DNA of 64,000 bases from Aggregatilineales bacterium (GCA_030834905.1 JAUQWZ010000006.1:1-64000), one strand, 5' to 3'. Counted from the stretch's first letter, positions 48,950-59,171 are shown. The notes: generated by a model not told the origin, from the letters alone. Translations and numbers: made by a program.

Positions 48950-50041
48950 TTAGCGCTCGCTTGTTCCAGGTTCAGTTTCGGCTTCTGATTTTTCGGTTTC
49001 CTCAGGAACATTAATGTCGCTTTTGCGCTGTCGCACGTGGCGCGCCTTCGCCTGAAGATCGCGGAAGAAGTCGGTATCCACGATTTCGCTCACGTGCGCC
49101 TGCTGTTTCACGGTGTCAATTTCGATCCGCAGTTCCTCGACCTTCTTCTTGAGCGTTTCCTCACGCACCCGTACCTTGCCGACCATGATTTCAAAGACTT
49201 CGGCAAACTTGTTGATCTCGTCGTGGATGCGCGCCTTCGTCATCACCGACAAATCGATGTCGTAATTGCCCTCGCCAATATGGACAGCCATCGACCGCAG
49301 CCGCGCGATGGGTCGGGTCAGCCAGGCGGATACCACATAGACCGTTGTGAACAGCACAAAGTAGGTGATGGCGAACGTGGGCAGCGCCGCGTCCAGCACC
49401 TGCTGCCGCACCTGGAAGAAGTAATCGGCGCGGAAATCGGTGCCGAGCACGCCTACTGTTTCGCCTTCGCTGTTATGAATGGCGCGATAGCCGGAAATCC
49501 ACGATCCCCAGTCATCCGAATAGGGTTCGAGCAGCATCCACGACTCGCGGGTGCCGTCAAACAGCGCCGCGAATTCCGGCGGAACATCGTCAAGCGCGAA
49601 CGCTGACATGAAGCCCGCCGAATCTTCCGGGTCAAGGCGCGCCGCCGCATTGGTCACGATTTTGAATTCGTTCGGCTGATCGCCGCGAATCATGGTGTAG
49701 GAGTTCGACCGGGGATCGATACGCCGAACAGTCGCCAGCCAATCGACCTGCTCCCAGAAACGCTCATCATCGCTGAACCCCTCGTCGTTGGGTTCGGCTT
49801 CGGTGTATAGCTCCTCAAGCTGGCTGCCGTCGATGCCCGCGGCAGCGCCATCCACCAGCACCACTAAGTCGTCTTCAAGGCGGTCGAGCGCGCGTTCAGC
49901 GGCAAAATTATAAAACCAGAAGAAAATACCTGTAAAAATAACCGAAAACAGGACCGTGAAGGTGATCAGAAGCTTCACCCTCAGGCTGACAAAAATCGAG
50001 CGTCTGGGCGCTGGAGCCGCCGCTGTGGTCACGTTTTGCAT
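48950..50041 (-). CDS. HAMP-domain membrane receptor without output domain
   Basis: A 363-residue membrane protein. A cytoplasmic N-terminus leads to helix 1 (LLITFTVLFSVIFTGIFFWF). An extracytoplasmic sensor of about 175 residues with a Cache/PDC-like ending (SWISGYRAIHNSEGETVGVLG) follows, then helix 2, a HAMP domain (LTRPIARLRSMAVHIGEGNYDID) and a coiled coil (VREETLKKKVEELRIEID). It ends in a charged Glu-rich tail. There is no kinase, cyclase or chemoreceptor output module. GAGGT six bases before the ATG at 50041 fixes the start, overlapping the promoter-proximal gene's stop region closely. It probably signals to another protein through the coiled coil. Confidence 0.85.
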   Translation of the reverse strand: MQNVTTAAAPAPRRSIFVSLRVKLLITFTVLFSVIFTGIFFWFYNFAAERALDRLEDDLVVLVDGAAAGIDGSQLEELYTEAEPNDEGFSDDERFWEQVDWLATVRRIDPRSNSYTMIRGDQPNEFKIVTNAAARLDPEDSAGFMSAFALDDVPPEFAALFDGTRESWMLLEPYSDDWGSWISGYRAIHNSEGETVGVLGTDFRADYFFQVRQQVLDAALPTFAITYFVLFTTVYVVSAWLTRPIARLRSMAVHIGEGNYDIDLSVMTKARIHDEINKFAEVFEIMVGKVRVREETLKKKVEELRIEIDTVKQQAHVSEIVDTDFFRDLQAKARHVRQRKSDINVPEETEKSEAETEPGTSER

Positions 50042-50045
50042 CTTT

Positions 50046-50654
50046 TTACCTCGCATACGCAGTCAACATCGGATAAAGTTGGAGCGCGCGCAGGGCGTCT
50101 GCCCGCGCCTTTGGCAGCAGTACGAACAGCAGTTGATCGTCTCGTACTTCCGTCATTTCCAGAGGGTTTTCTGGCAGCGGGAACGGGTTGGTGTCCCACC
50201 AGCGCTGAACAAAGACCTCAATCGGTATGCTTTCGTTCATGCTCAGAAGGTTGACTCCCGGAGCATAGGGATCGATGATGTCGAGCGAGCCTTCATCGCA
50301 GTCCACCCGCGTGATAATGCTGTAATGCCCCTCCTCCCAGAGATAACCGTCCGGCTCAAGAAAGCGTCCGCGCCATTCTACCCCCACCGGCAGCCGGTGC
50401 GCTTCGGTAAGGGTAATCAGATCGTCAACCGTCGAGAACATTTTGCCGAGCAGGGTATAGTCCGGCGTCAGAACGTCAATCGCCGCCGCCATTTCGTCGA
50501 TGCTGCATCCGCGCTCGGTGATACGCTGCACGTCGCCGATGGCGTTAGCTACGCTTTCCTGAGAGATGGCTATACCGTAAAACGAGTACAGCATCTCCAC
50601 CGTCGCGGGTCCACAATGACCGGGTAGCTGACGTATTCTGCCAATTCGGTGCAT
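50046..50654 (-). CDS. C39-like papain-fold cysteine protease
   Basis: A 202-residue cytoplasmic protein with a peptidase C39-like active site. Gln9 and Cys14 lie in RQLPGHCGPATVEML, His110 in WEEGHYSIITRVD, and Asp128 in DIIDPYAPG. The set is complete, so activity is plausible. Stand-alone members process peptides or act as bacteriocin-type leader proteases. Its ATG follows directly on the TAG of the upstream transporter gene, and GGAG lies nine bases upstream, so expression is coupled. The substrate is not known; no precursor peptide gene is obvious beside it. Confidence 0.82.
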   Translation of the reverse strand: MHRIGRIRQLPGHCGPATVEMLYSFYGIAISQESVANAIGDVQRITERGCSIDEMAAAIDVLTPDYTLLGKMFSTVDDLITLTEAHRLPVGVEWRGRFLEPDGYLWEEGHYSIITRVDCDEGSLDIIDPYAPGVNLLSMNESIPIEVFVQRWWDTNPFPLPENPLEMTEVRDDQLLFVLLPKARADALRALQLYPMLTAYAR

Positions 50655-51989
50655 CTAAAACTCCAGCCTGTCCATAATGCTCTTGCTGCGCTGACGCCGT
50701 TTCAATCGCCAGTTCAGCATTGACTTGTCATAAGCAGCCCGCATTTTGAACATCATCACAATCGCGAACACTGACGCCACCAGCGCGAAAACCAGATAGA
50801 TCGACTGGTAATTGGGAATATCGAAACGGTTGTTCGCCAGAATGACCCCGCCAACAAGAATACACCCTAGCAGCGCGCCCCCGGCAAACAGGTAGCTGTC
50901 CATGAACATGCTCACGCGACCGCGCCGTTCTTCGGGCACCAGCGCCAGGAACATCTTCTGAACCGGCTCATCCACGCTGCCGCGCAGGGTGCGGAACAGC
51001 CCGCGCGCCGCCGCCACCGCCGGCATACCAGGTATCCACAACAGCAGCGAACTGGCAAGCATCACAAACGGGAAGAACAGGAAGATTTCCTTCAGGTTGA
51101 ACCGTTTGGTCAGGTACGGCGTCACCAGCGTCTGAATGAAAATCGCGATCAGCGTCAGCACAAGGCGGTAAGTGCCGTAGAATACCTGAAAACTGCCTGT
51201 CGCCGCCTCTTTGAAGTAGCCGTCGGTGATGAACAGGAACTGGAAGTCAATGACGGTCAGGACGATGCCCAGCGCCAGCGTCGCCAGCATCAGATAGCGA
51301 AACGACGGCACCTCGCGCACGAAGCCCCAGCCTTCCATCAGCGTTTCGCGGACAGTCTGCTTCTCCTGGCGCGTCTGCCGCAGCTTAACGCCGCGCAGCC
51401 CCCAAACCAGCACCACGAACGCCAGCAGATACAGAATCACGTTAAAGGTCAGCGTTTCATGGTTTGATAAGCCAACCCGCGCCAGCAGTCCGGGCGAGAT
51501 GGCGGCGATGCCCAGCCCGGCAATCTGACCGGCAAACCCCCAGCTTGCGATGATCGGAAACTGGCGCTTAGCGCCCGCGAGATCGGTTGTATCGTTGGCG
51601 AGCACCCAGAACACCAGCGGGAAGAAAACCCACTGCTGCTCCACCAGCAGGAACAGCAGCGAATAGTTCACGACGCCGGGAATATCCAGCGCGAACATCA
51701 GCCGCAGGATCAGATACAACCCGGCGAAGATCAGCAGCATCGCCTTGATTAGCTTGAGGCGGTCAAACCGGTCAACCACCAGGGTTTGCAGCCCACTGCT
51801 GAAGGCGATTAACACCATGTCCACAATCCAGACGATGAGAATGTTACTGACATCCACCTGGCTTAGAAAGCCGCTGACGGCAACCACATCGGAAAGGTCG
51901 AGCGCCAGAGAATTTGCAAACAGTAAGAAGCCAAGCACCAGTATCAGCCGTGAATCGCCAAATCGGGGTTGGCTGGACGAGTTCGCCAT
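50655..51989 (-). CDS. MFS-fold transporter related to NTP/NDP translocases
   Basis: A 444-residue protein with about 12 hydrophobic helices. It carries the NTT-like signatures FWVLANDTTDLAGAKRQFPI (after helix 4) and GSVDEPVQKMFLALVPEERRGRV (late loop). These are shared with ATP/ADP-translocase-like MFS proteins of free-living bacteria, whose substrates are mostly unknown. It is the first gene of the four-gene operon with a C39-like protease, a HAMP receptor and an ATP-grasp enzyme. GGAAGG lies three bases before the ATG. Whether it moves nucleotides, a product of the ATP-grasp enzyme, or something else is open. Confidence 0.78.
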   Translation of the reverse strand: MANSSSQPRFGDSRLILVLGFLLFANSLALDLSDVVAVSGFLSQVDVSNILIVWIVDMVLIAFSSGLQTLVVDRFDRLKLIKAMLLIFAGLYLILRLMFALDIPGVVNYSLLFLLVEQQWVFFPLVFWVLANDTTDLAGAKRQFPIIASWGFAGQIAGLGIAAISPGLLARVGLSNHETLTFNVILYLLAFVVLVWGLRGVKLRQTRQEKQTVRETLMEGWGFVREVPSFRYLMLATLALGIVLTVIDFQFLFITDGYFKEAATGSFQVFYGTYRLVLTLIAIFIQTLVTPYLTKRFNLKEIFLFFPFVMLASSLLLWIPGMPAVAAARGLFRTLRGSVDEPVQKMFLALVPEERRGRVSMFMDSYLFAGGALLGCILVGGVILANNRFDIPNYQSIYLVFALVASVFAIVMMFKMRAAYDKSMLNWRLKRRQRSKSIMDRLEF

Positions 51990-52103
51990 ATACCTTCCAG
52001 GAAAGAGCCGCAGAATGAGAACTACACACCGTACCAGCCAGCAAGCAAGACAAAAAATCGATTGCGCATTGCATTCAGGTGCAGCTTGTCTTAATTAAGT
52101 GTA

Positions 52104-52163
52104 GTTCATGAACGTTCGTCTGGCATTACGGAAATTCAAAGAATTTGTGAATTTCTGAAATTC
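52104..52163. promoter_or_regulatory. Cluster of palindromes between divergent operons
   Basis: The 311-base gap 51990-52300 contains GTTCATGAAC (52104-52113), GAACGTTC (52110-52117), and an eight-base inverted repeat GAAATTCA / TGAATTTC (52131-52138, 52148-52155) followed by TGAAATTC (52156-52163). They may be operators for the four-gene operon, the phosphoribosyltransferase or both. The rest of the gap is AT-rich and shows no gene. Confidence 0.4.
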
Positions 52164-52244
52164 GTTGATAAATCAGTCGTCTTCTGATGCGACTTTGGGG
52201 CGATCAGCGTGCCTTTTTACTGCTTTTTGGCAATTTCCTTACAT

Positions 52245-52273
52245 TTGACATACCAGATAATGTATTGTAATGT
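52245..52273 (+). promoter_or_regulatory. Promoter of the phosphoribosyltransferase gene
   Basis: TTGACA (52245-52250) and TAATGT (52268-52273) are 17 bases apart, with the expected start about 20 bases before the ATG at 52301. AGGAG precedes that ATG. Confidence 0.6.
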
Positions 52274-52300
52274 CGTTAGTAATTCAGCAGGAGATCAGCC

Positions 52301-52960
52301 ATGTTGTTTGAGAACCGCGCCGATGCCGGACAGCAGCTTGCAGCAAAGCTCACCGAATACGCCAATCGAGATGATGTACTGGTTCTGGCGCTGCCGCGCG
52401 GCGGTGTTCCCGTTGCCTTCGAGGTCGCCCAGGCGCTGCGCGCGCCGATGGATGTTTATCTGGTGCGGAAGCTGGGCGTTCCGGGACACCCGGAACTCGC
52501 CTTCGGCGCGATTGCCGCAGATGGCGTGCGGGTTCTGAATGATGCCATTATCCGCAGCGCCCGGGTAAGCGACGCCGAAATTGAGGCGGTCAGCCAGGCG
52601 GAACTGCGCGAGCTAAAGCGGCGCGAACAGCTTTATCGCGCCGCGCCGCCGTCCACAATCAAAGACCGGACGATCATCGTGGTGGACGACGGTCTGGCGA
52701 CGGGCGCGAGTATGCGGGCGGCGGTGCTTGCCCTTCGCGCCGAGCAGCCTGCCAAGCTTGTGGTCGCCGTTCCCACCGCTTCCGAGGAAACGTGCGACGA
52801 CTTCCGCGACGAGGTTGACGACCTCGTCTGCGCCATCACCCCCGACCCGTTTTACGCCGTTGGGCTGTGGTATCGCGACTTCTCGCAGGTCAGCGACGAC
52901 GAAGTGCGCGACCTGATGGCGCGCGCTTCGCAGCCACCGGCATCAAACCAGCGTGTTTAG
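52301..52960 (+). CDS. Phosphoribosyltransferase-family protein
   Basis: A 219-residue type-I PRTase-fold protein. It has VLALPRGGVPVAFEVAQAL at the N-terminus and the PRPP loop TIIVVDDGLATGASMRAAV (two acidic residues then DGxATGxSM). The C-terminal pattern DPFYAVGLWYRDFSQVSDDEV is typical of stand-alone bacterial members whose substrate is unknown. It is not a recognised purine or pyrimidine enzyme, and an uncharacterised salvage or regulatory role is possible. Confidence 0.82.
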   Translation: MLFENRADAGQQLAAKLTEYANRDDVLVLALPRGGVPVAFEVAQALRAPMDVYLVRKLGVPGHPELAFGAIAADGVRVLNDAIIRSARVSDAEIEAVSQAELRELKRREQLYRAAPPSTIKDRTIIVVDDGLATGASMRAAVLALRAEQPAKLVVAVPTASEETCDDFRDEVDDLVCAITPDPFYAVGLWYRDFSQVSDDEVRDLMARASQPPASNQRV

Positions 52961-53013
52961 CAGGAGGCAGGCATCATCCCAACCAGTCCACCACCCCGCC
53001 ACAGCAGCGGCGG

Positions 53014-54102
53014 TCACGCCAGCACGCCGCTGGCTGATTCACTCGATTCCCGTTTCTGGACTGGCAGATTCTCGATAAAGTGTGTCAACACCTCCACCGC
53101 CTGCCCGTATTCCGCCAGCGACAGGCACTCGTCGGGCGTGTGATCGAGATTGCTGTCGCCGGGACCATAAGCGACTATCGGACACGACCAGCGCCTGCCA
53201 ACCACGTTCATATCGCTCGTGCCAGTCTTGAGCACAAAACCGGGCTGTAAGCCGCTGGCGCGGATCGCCGCCAGCAAGCCGCGAACCAGGGGGGTATTAC
53301 GCTCCCCCATATAAGCGCGTTCCATGCCGCAGCCAATAACATCAGCATCTGCTTCGGCAAAGCCCTGCGCCGCAGTCAGCGCCTCTTCAGGCGTGACCGA
53401 TATGGGCAGCCTGAAGCCAACGGTCATGGTCAGGGTATCGCAGAAGCTGTCCGACTGGGTGGTAATGCTGCGCAGACTCGGCATCACGCGGTCAAACGGC
53501 GAGTCGATGCCCTCATTTTTAACCGCCGCCCAGGCTTCAATCTGATTCCAGAAAGCCACCCCCAACGCGCCGACGGTTGGTTCAGGGCGGGCGGTGTGGG
53601 CAGTGGGACGTGTCAGCCGGTAATCAACCAGCAGCCGCCCTTTGTACCCCAGCGTGATTCGCGAAACGCCGCTTGGCTCGCCGATGACGCACAGCGCCGG
53701 ATCGAATTGCTCGGCGACATACGCCGCGCCCTTGCTGGTGGCGGCTTCTTCCTCGACTGCCCCAACTACAACCACCCGCCAGCCTTCAGGAATCGCCGCC
53801 CGCGCGGTCGCTTCGGCAAAGGCACAGAGCGAGCCTTTGGCATCGACACTGCCACGCCCGTACAGCACCCCATCTTCAAGACGCGCCGGAATTTGACCGG
53901 GGAAGGTATCAATGTGACCGAGCAGCATCAGCGTCTTCGGCGCGTCGTCGGCACCACGGCTGCCGCAGGCGTTCCCGACTTCGTCACTGGACGCGCGAAA
54001 ACCATGCGCCGACATCCAATCCACCAGACAGGCGACCGCATCGCCTTCCTGTGTCGAAGGGCTGTAACGGCTGACCAGTTCAACCAGCAGATCACCGGGC
54101 AT
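53014..54102 (-). CDS. lysK: [LysW]-L-lysine hydrolase (M20 deacylase)
   Basis: Releases lysine from the LysW carrier in the final step of the pathway. The 362-residue M20-type metalloenzyme has the zinc ligands in [29 protein letters not shown] (general base Glu) and VIGEPSG, and a late His in LDHTPDE. The gene overlaps the homoisocitrate dehydrogenase gene by 11 bases and is the last of the ten-gene lysine operon, which supports the LysK assignment over acetylornithine or succinyl-diaminopimelate deacylases. Confidence 0.9.
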   Translation of the reverse strand: MPGDLLVELVSRYSPSTQEGDAVACLVDWMSAHGFRASSDEVGNACGSRGADDAPKTLMLLGHIDTFPGQIPARLEDGVLYGRGSVDAKGSLCAFAEATARAAIPEGWRVVVVGAVEEEAATSKGAAYVAEQFDPALCVIGEPSGVSRITLGYKGRLLVDYRLTRPTAHTARPEPTVGALGVAFWNQIEAWAAVKNEGIDSPFDRVMPSLRSITTQSDSFCDTLTMTVGFRLPISVTPEEALTAAQGFAEADADVIGCGMERAYMGERNTPLVRGLLAAIRASGLQPGFVLKTGTSDMNVVGRRWSCPIVAYGPGDSNLDHTPDECLSLAEYGQAVEVLTHFIENLPVQKRESSESASGVLA

Positions 54103-55117
54103 GTGTCAACTCCGCCTGAAGCTGCGAGACAATCTGTGCCGCGGTAGCGCCTGTGCTGCCGGTGTGTTCGGTCGCGCGTGTGATTCGCTTCACCCGCGCG
54201 GCAGCTTCGCGACAGCCAAGCCAATCGAGCATCATTGCCGCGCTCAGGATCGCCGCGCGTGGATCGGCGCTCCCCTGTCCGGCAATATCGGGCGCGCTGC
54301 CATGCACCGGCTCAAACAGCGCCGGGCGACTCGCCCCCACATTAGCGGACGGCGCGATCCCCAAGCCGCCGGTCAGTCCTGCCGCCAGATCGCTCAGGAT
54401 GTCGCCAAACAGGTTGGTCGTCACAATCACGTCAAAGCGAGCCGCGTCCTGCGCCAGTTGCAGCGCCGCCGTATCGACCAGCATCTCCTCGACAGCCAGC
54501 GCGGGATACAGCGCCGCCGCCGCCAGCGCTTTTGCCCGAAACAAGCCGCATGTCTCTTTGAGTACGTTCGCCTTATGCACAATCGTCAGCTTACCCCGCC
54601 GTTTCAGCGCCAGCTCACACGCCGTCCGGGCGATTCGCTCCGACGCCCGCGCCGTGATCACACGTTCGGCAATCGCCGTTTCGCCGCCATCTTCCAAACG
54701 CTCGCGGCGGCTGTACAGCCCTTCGCTGTTCTCGCGCACCACCAGCAGATCGATCCCGCTGCTCACCGCCGGGCGAAGATTGGCGTACAGATCAAAGTGG
54801 CTGCGCAGCGTCAAAATTGGGCTGGCGTAGCCCGCCGTTTTAGTCATGGGCGATTGAGTCGCTCCGAACAGGATGGCGTCGCTCCGCTGGCACAGCGTCA
54901 GCGTGTCATCGGGCAGCGCGTTCCCCTGCTGCCCAAAAGCGCCAAATCCTGCCACGCCATTTTCGAATCGCAGCGGCAGGTCAAGCGACTCCAGCACCCT
55001 TACCGCCGCCGGAATCACTTCCTGCCCGATGCCGTCGCCGGGAATGACAGCGATCAGGTACTCGTTTCTCCCCTCTCCCTGAGAGAGAGGGGGCGGGGGT
55101 GGGGGCGCGTTGCTCAT
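54092..55117 (-). CDS. Homoisocitrate dehydrogenase (repeat-derived N-terminal extension)
   Basis: Oxidatively decarboxylates homoisocitrate to 2-oxoadipate. The 341-residue enzyme of the isopropylmalate/isocitrate dehydrogenase family shows [44 protein letters not shown] and [17 protein letters not shown]. The first 18 or so residues, beginning [16 protein letters not shown], are encoded by a C-rich dispersed repeat and are absent from normal relatives, which start just before IPGDG. The ATG at 55117 overlaps the stop of the upstream homoaconitase small-subunit gene. Its place after hcs-lysT-lysU argues for homoisocitrate. Confidence 0.9.
   Translation of the reverse strand: MSNAPPPPPPLSQGEGRNEYLIAVIPGDGIGQEVIPAAVRVLESLDLPLRFENGVAGFGAFGQQGNALPDDTLTLCQRSDAILFGATQSPMTKTAGYASPILTLRSHFDLYANLRPAVSSGIDLLVVRENSEGLYSRRERLEDGGETAIAERVITARASERIARTACELALKRRGKLTIVHKANVLKETCGLFRAKALAAAALYPALAVEEMLVDTAALQLAQDAARFDVIVTTNLFGDILSDLAAGLTGGLGIAPSANVGASRPALFEPVHGSAPDIAGQGSADPRAAILSAAMMLDWLGCREAAARVKRITRATEHTGSTGATAAQIVSQLQAELTHAR
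55073..55110. repeat. CCCTCTCCCT repeat at the start of the homoisocitrate dehydrogenase gene
   Basis: Plus-strand CCCCTCTCCCTGAGAGAGAG followed by a G-rich run encodes, on the minus strand, the Pro-rich N-terminus of the dehydrogenase. It resembles the 20399-20440 and 59290-59340 elements. Confidence 0.5.
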
Positions 55118-55617
55118 TCCACTACCTCCCCGGCGAATCGCCGCTGAAGCATCGGCAGCAAGCCGCCGCCATCCAGAATCGCCTGCGCCGACGGCGACAG
55201 CGGCGGAATCTCAAATACCCGTTCGCCCACCAACAGCCGCCGCGCTTCATGGTGAATGCGGATGCTGTCGCCGGTTCGCGCCAGCGCTGCCAGTTCCGGG
55301 CAGACAATCGGCAGTACCCCCTGATTGATGCAGTTGCGGAAATACAGCCCGCCAAACGACGCCGCGATGATGATGCTCACCCCGGCATATTTGAGCGCCG
55401 TCACGCCCTGCTCGCGGCTGCTGCCACAGCCCCAGTTGAACCCGGCAGCGACCACGTCACCCGGCTGCACGCCGCCGGCAAAAGCCGGATCGAGGTCTTC
55501 CAGCGCGTGGGCGGCAATATCGTCCGGCGTTTTGAGCGTATAGGTATATTTGCCGGGGAATATCTGGTCGGTGTTGACGTTATCGCCGTACACCCAGACG
55601 CGATGCTGCGTAATCAT
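55114..55617 (-). CDS. lysU: Homoaconitase small subunit
   Basis: Swivel-domain subunit of the enzyme that isomerises homocitrate to homoisocitrate. The 167-residue product has the LeuD/LysU pattern: [19 protein letters not shown], the substrate-recognition stretch [20 protein letters not shown], and [18 protein letters not shown]. It overlaps both the large-subunit gene (four bases) and the dehydrogenase gene (four bases). Confidence 0.93.
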   Translation of the reverse strand: MITQHRVWVYGDNVNTDQIFPGKYTYTLKTPDDIAAHALEDLDPAFAGGVQPGDVVAAGFNWGCGSSREQGVTALKYAGVSIIIAASFGGLYFRNCINQGVLPIVCPELAALARTGDSIRIHHEARRLLVGERVFEIPPLSPSAQAILDGGGLLPMLQRRFAGEVVE

Positions 55618-56870
55618 GACAGGAACTCCCTCGGATCGGCGATACAGCCATAAATGGCGCTGGCGGCAACCACGTAAGGACTCGCCAGATAAACCGGCGC
55701 ATCTGCGGTTCCCATGCGCCCCCTGAAGTTGCGGTTGGCGCTGCTGATGGTCGCCTCGTTGGGCGCGGGAACACCCATGTGATTGCCCATGCAGGGTCCG
55801 CAGCCCGGCGTGCCGATGGTCGCCCCAGCTTCGATCAGCGCCGCCAGCACGCCGCCGCGCGCCGCTTCCAGCAGCACGCTGGCGCTGGCGGGAATGACCA
55901 GCAGGCGGCAGGACACGCGCCGACCGCGCAGCACCTCGGCGGCGGCTTGCAGGTCTTCCAGCCGCCCATTGGTGCAGGTACCGATAAACGCCTGCTGCAC
56001 CGGCTGCCCCAGCGCCTGCGAAAGCGGCACGACGTTATCGGGCTGGTGCGGCAGCGCCACCTGCGGCTCTAAGCGGCTCACATTTAAACTATAGACTTCC
56101 TCATATACCGCGTCGGCGTCCGGGTACAGCGGGGTGTAATCGCGCGTCCGCCGCGCTTCCAGATAATCAAACACCACCTGATCGGGCGGCAGGTAGGCGT
56201 TCATCGCGCCAAATTCCGCCATCATGTTGGGCAGCACCGGGCGCTGGTCAGCGGTCAGCGTCGGCAGCAGATCGCCCGTGAACTCCACCGAGCGATATCG
56301 ACCACCCTGCACGCTCAGATCGCCCAGAATTCGCAGGCTCACGTCCTTGATAGTGACGCCCGGCTGAAGCCGACCGGTGAGCGTTACCCGCATCGATTCA
56401 GGCACGCGCAGCCACAGCTCGCCCGTCGCCCACAGCGCCGCCAGTTCGGTGCGCCCAACGCCCATACCGAACGCGCCCAGCCAGCCAAAATGAGTGGTGT
56501 GGCTGTCAGCGCCAAAGATCGTCTCGCCGGGCAAAATCAGCGCTTCCTCGCTCAACACCTGATGGCAGATGCCGCGCCCCACCTCAAAGAAATGTCCGAT
56601 ACCCTGCTGCCTCACCCACTCGCGAATTTCGGCGTGATTCTGGGCATGCTGGGTCGTCGGCGCGGGTACGGCATGATCGAGGGTGATTGCCACGCGCTCC
56701 GGTCGGGCGAAACGTGAAGCGCCGCTTTTCTCGAAGATACGCCGGATCGCCGCCGAATTATCGTGGCTGAAGACCAGATCGGGCTGCGCGTCGAGGATAT
56801 CGCCCGCCCGCGCCGACGACACGCCGCCCGCCCGCGCCAGCGCCTTTTCAGCGAAAGTATAACCGGTCAT
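55614..56870 (-). CDS. lysT: Homoaconitase large subunit
   Basis: Iron-sulfur subunit of homoaconitase, 418 residues. Cluster ligands are visible in [13 protein letters not shown] and in [12 protein letters not shown]. Aconitase-type segments [18 protein letters not shown] and [20 protein letters not shown] are present. The length matches LysT/LeuC-like two-subunit enzymes. The gene lies between homocitrate synthase and lysU with four-base overlaps. Confidence 0.94.
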   Translation of the reverse strand: MTGYTFAEKALARAGGVSSARAGDILDAQPDLVFSHDNSAAIRRIFEKSGASRFARPERVAITLDHAVPAPTTQHAQNHAEIREWVRQQGIGHFFEVGRGICHQVLSEEALILPGETIFGADSHTTHFGWLGAFGMGVGRTELAALWATGELWLRVPESMRVTLTGRLQPGVTIKDVSLRILGDLSVQGGRYRSVEFTGDLLPTLTADQRPVLPNMMAEFGAMNAYLPPDQVVFDYLEARRTRDYTPLYPDADAVYEEVYSLNVSRLEPQVALPHQPDNVVPLSQALGQPVQQAFIGTCTNGRLEDLQAAAEVLRGRRVSCRLLVIPASASVLLEAARGGVLAALIEAGATIGTPGCGPCMGNHMGVPAPNEATISSANRNFRGRMGTADAPVYLASPYVVAASAIYGCIADPREFLS

Positions 56871-58006
56871 AACTGCACCGCCGCGCTGTGCAAAAGCGAG
56901 TCGATCTCATGCAGCGCCAGCGGCTGCGCGTCCGCCTGCTGCTTAATGGTTTGGGTGATGGCTTTGAGCGCCGCGTCATCCAACTGCAAGCCAAGAGACA
57001 GCGCCCGGTCGCGCACCGCATTCCAGCCGGTCAGCCGGTGACCGATGGCGATCTCGCGCGTCAAACCAAAATCGGCGGGCTGGATGATCTCGTAAGTGGT
57101 CGGATCTGCCAGCACCGCCTTGGCGTGAATGCCAGCTTTGTGAATGAAAGCGCTGCTGCCGGTGATGTAGTTGCTGAAGGGGATGGCGATGCCGCACCTG
57201 TCGGCGACTAGCTGGTCAAGCTGCGGCAGCAGGCGCAGGTTGTATTTGGTGACGTAGCGGCGGTCGAGGGTATACAGACGCGCCAGCAGCCCACCCAGCG
57301 GCGTGATTCCGTTGCGCTCGCCAATGCCGAGAATGGTGGTGTCAATATGCGTCGCTCCAGCTTCCAGCGCGGCGCAGGCGTTGGCGATGGCGCAGCCGCT
57401 GTCATTGTGCCCGTGAAACTCCACGTCCAGCCCGGTCAGGCGGACAAGCTGGTGAACGATGGCGCTCACCTGGGCTGGCGTCGCCACGCCGACTGTATCG
57501 GCGACGCCCAGCCGCTGAACCAGCCCAAGATCGGCAATCGCCAGATAGACTCGCAGCAGGTCGCTCTCGCGGCTGCGGAAGCTGTCTTCGGTGCTGAAGC
57601 GCAGGATGACGTCGGGCGCCTGTTCGCGGATAAAGGTCAGCACGTCCGCCGCGAGGTCGATGATCTGGTTGATGTTCCTGCCGTGGCTGTGCTGCATCAA
57701 CTGCGGCGAGGTGCCGATGACGATGTCGATTCCCTGCGCGCCCGTCTCCAGCGCCAGATGCGCGTCGGCGCGGTTGCAGCGGATGTGCGTCAGAATACGC
57801 GCCTTCAATCCCATATCGACCACTATCCGAATATCAGCGGCGCTCTGCGGCGAGGCACAGGGCGAGGTCATTTCAATCATCTCAACGCCGAAGTCGTCCA
57901 GCAGCCCGGCGATCTCCTGCTTCTGCGCCGTCGTGAAGGCAGCGGTGCTGAACTGTTCGCCTTCGCGCAGCGTGCTTTCGATGATGCTAAAGCTATCCAG
58001 CGGCAT
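56867..58006 (-). CDS. Homocitrate synthase
   Basis: Condenses acetyl-CoA with 2-oxoglutarate, the committed step of the aminoadipate route. The 379-residue product has the family motif [17 protein letters not shown], the metal-binding [14 protein letters not shown], and a C-terminal regulatory-like segment with [13 protein letters not shown]. The ATG at 58006 has GGAGGT eight bases upstream and overlaps the end of lysJ by 14 bases; the longer frame to 58060 reads inside lysJ. Isopropylmalate synthase is excluded mainly by operon context. Confidence 0.92.
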   Translation of the reverse strand: MPLDSFSIIESTLREGEQFSTAAFTTAQKQEIAGLLDDFGVEMIEMTSPCASPQSAADIRIVVDMGLKARILTHIRCNRADAHLALETGAQGIDIVIGTSPQLMQHSHGRNINQIIDLAADVLTFIREQAPDVILRFSTEDSFRSRESDLLRVYLAIADLGLVQRLGVADTVGVATPAQVSAIVHQLVRLTGLDVEFHGHNDSGCAIANACAALEAGATHIDTTILGIGERNGITPLGGLLARLYTLDRRYVTKYNLRLLPQLDQLVADRCGIAIPFSNYITGSSAFIHKAGIHAKAVLADPTTYEIIQPADFGLTREIAIGHRLTGWNAVRDRALSLGLQLDDAALKAITQTIKQQADAQPLALHEIDSLLHSAAVQL

Positions 58007-59171
58007 CGCGCAAGACCTCCTCAATGGCGTGGACTGCCTGCCATAAATCGTCTTCCTCAATCACCAGCGGCGGCAGCAGCCGCAGCACCGTCGGACCGGC
58101 GGGCAGCGCCAGCACGCCGCGCGCTTGCAGCGCCCGCAGCACCGGCGCGGCTTTGCCCCGCAGTTCGATACCGATCATCAGCCCGCGTCCGCGCACCTCA
58201 CGAACGGCGCTGGTCGGCAGATGATGGCGCAGGTAGGTCATCACCTCATGCCCCAGCGTTCGCGCCCGTTCGATCAGATCGCCGTTCTCCAGCACGTCCA
58301 GCGCCGCCAGCCCCGCCGCGCACGCCAGCGGACTGCCACCAAAGGTGCTGCCGTGTGAGGCAGGCGGCAGCGCGCCAACGCGCTCGCCCATCAGCACCGC
58401 GCCCATCGGCACGCCCCCGGCAATGCTCTTGGCGAGGCACATCAGGTCGGGCTGGACGCCGTCATGCTGGTGAGCGAACAGATCGCCAGTGCGACCAAAA
58501 CCAGTCTGGATCTCGTCGAGGATCAGCAGCGAGCCGCTGCGCTGGCAAAGCTCGCGCGCCGCGATCAGATAGCCGTCCGCCGCCGGATGCACCCCACCCT
58601 CGCCCTGCACTGGTTCGAGGATCACCGCCGCGACCGATTCATCCAGCGCTTCCGCCAGCCGTTCGATGCTGTTATAGGGCACATGTACGATACCAGCGAT
58701 CAGAGGCTCGAATGGCTGGCGGTAGGACTTCTCCCAGGTGGCGCTCAACGCGCCCATCGTCCGCCCATGAAAGCCGCGCATCGCCGCCACGATGCCAGTT
58801 CGCCCGGTCACCAATCGGGCGATCTTCAACGCGCCCTCGATGGCTTCCGCGCCGCTGCTGCATAGAAAAACGCGCTCCATATTAGCCGCCCGGCACAGTT
58901 CTGCCTGGTAGCGGGCGCGCATCGGGTTGTGAAACATTTCCGGGCAGGAAATCAGCGTTTCCATCTGTTCGCGCAGCGCTGCCACCACCGCCGGGTGGTT
59001 GTGCCCGAGGTTTGCCGCGCCCTGCCCGCCGACGCAGTCGATATAGCGGCTGCCATCGGCGTCGTACAGCGCCGCGCCCTCGCCACGCACAATTTGCAGG
59101 TCGCGCTTTAGATACGCGCCGCTGGTGTGCGCCTGCTCCAAAGTCATCAGATCGAGCGCCGCGCTTACCAT
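57993..59171 (-). CDS. lysJ: [LysW]-aminoadipate semialdehyde transaminase
   Basis: PLP aminotransferase that converts LysW-bound aminoadipate semialdehyde to LysW-lysine. The 392-residue class-III enzyme shows [46 protein letters not shown] and the PLP lysine in [16 protein letters not shown]. It could also act in arginine synthesis as acetylornithine-type enzymes do, but the linked lysW, lysX and hcs genes favour LysJ. Its start overlaps the lysZ stop by seven bases. Confidence 0.92.
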   Translation of the reverse strand: MVSAALDLMTLEQAHTSGAYLKRDLQIVRGEGAALYDADGSRYIDCVGGQGAANLGHNHPAVVAALREQMETLISCPEMFHNPMRARYQAELCRAANMERVFLCSSGAEAIEGALKIARLVTGRTGIVAAMRGFHGRTMGALSATWEKSYRQPFEPLIAGIVHVPYNSIERLAEALDESVAAVILEPVQGEGGVHPAADGYLIAARELCQRSGSLLILDEIQTGFGRTGDLFAHQHDGVQPDLMCLAKSIAGGVPMGAVLMGERVGALPPASHGSTFGGSPLACAAGLAALDVLENGDLIERARTLGHEVMTYLRHHLPTSAVREVRGRGLMIGIELRGKAAPVLRALQARGVLALPAGPTVLRLLPPLVIEEDDLWQAVHAIEEVLRDAAG

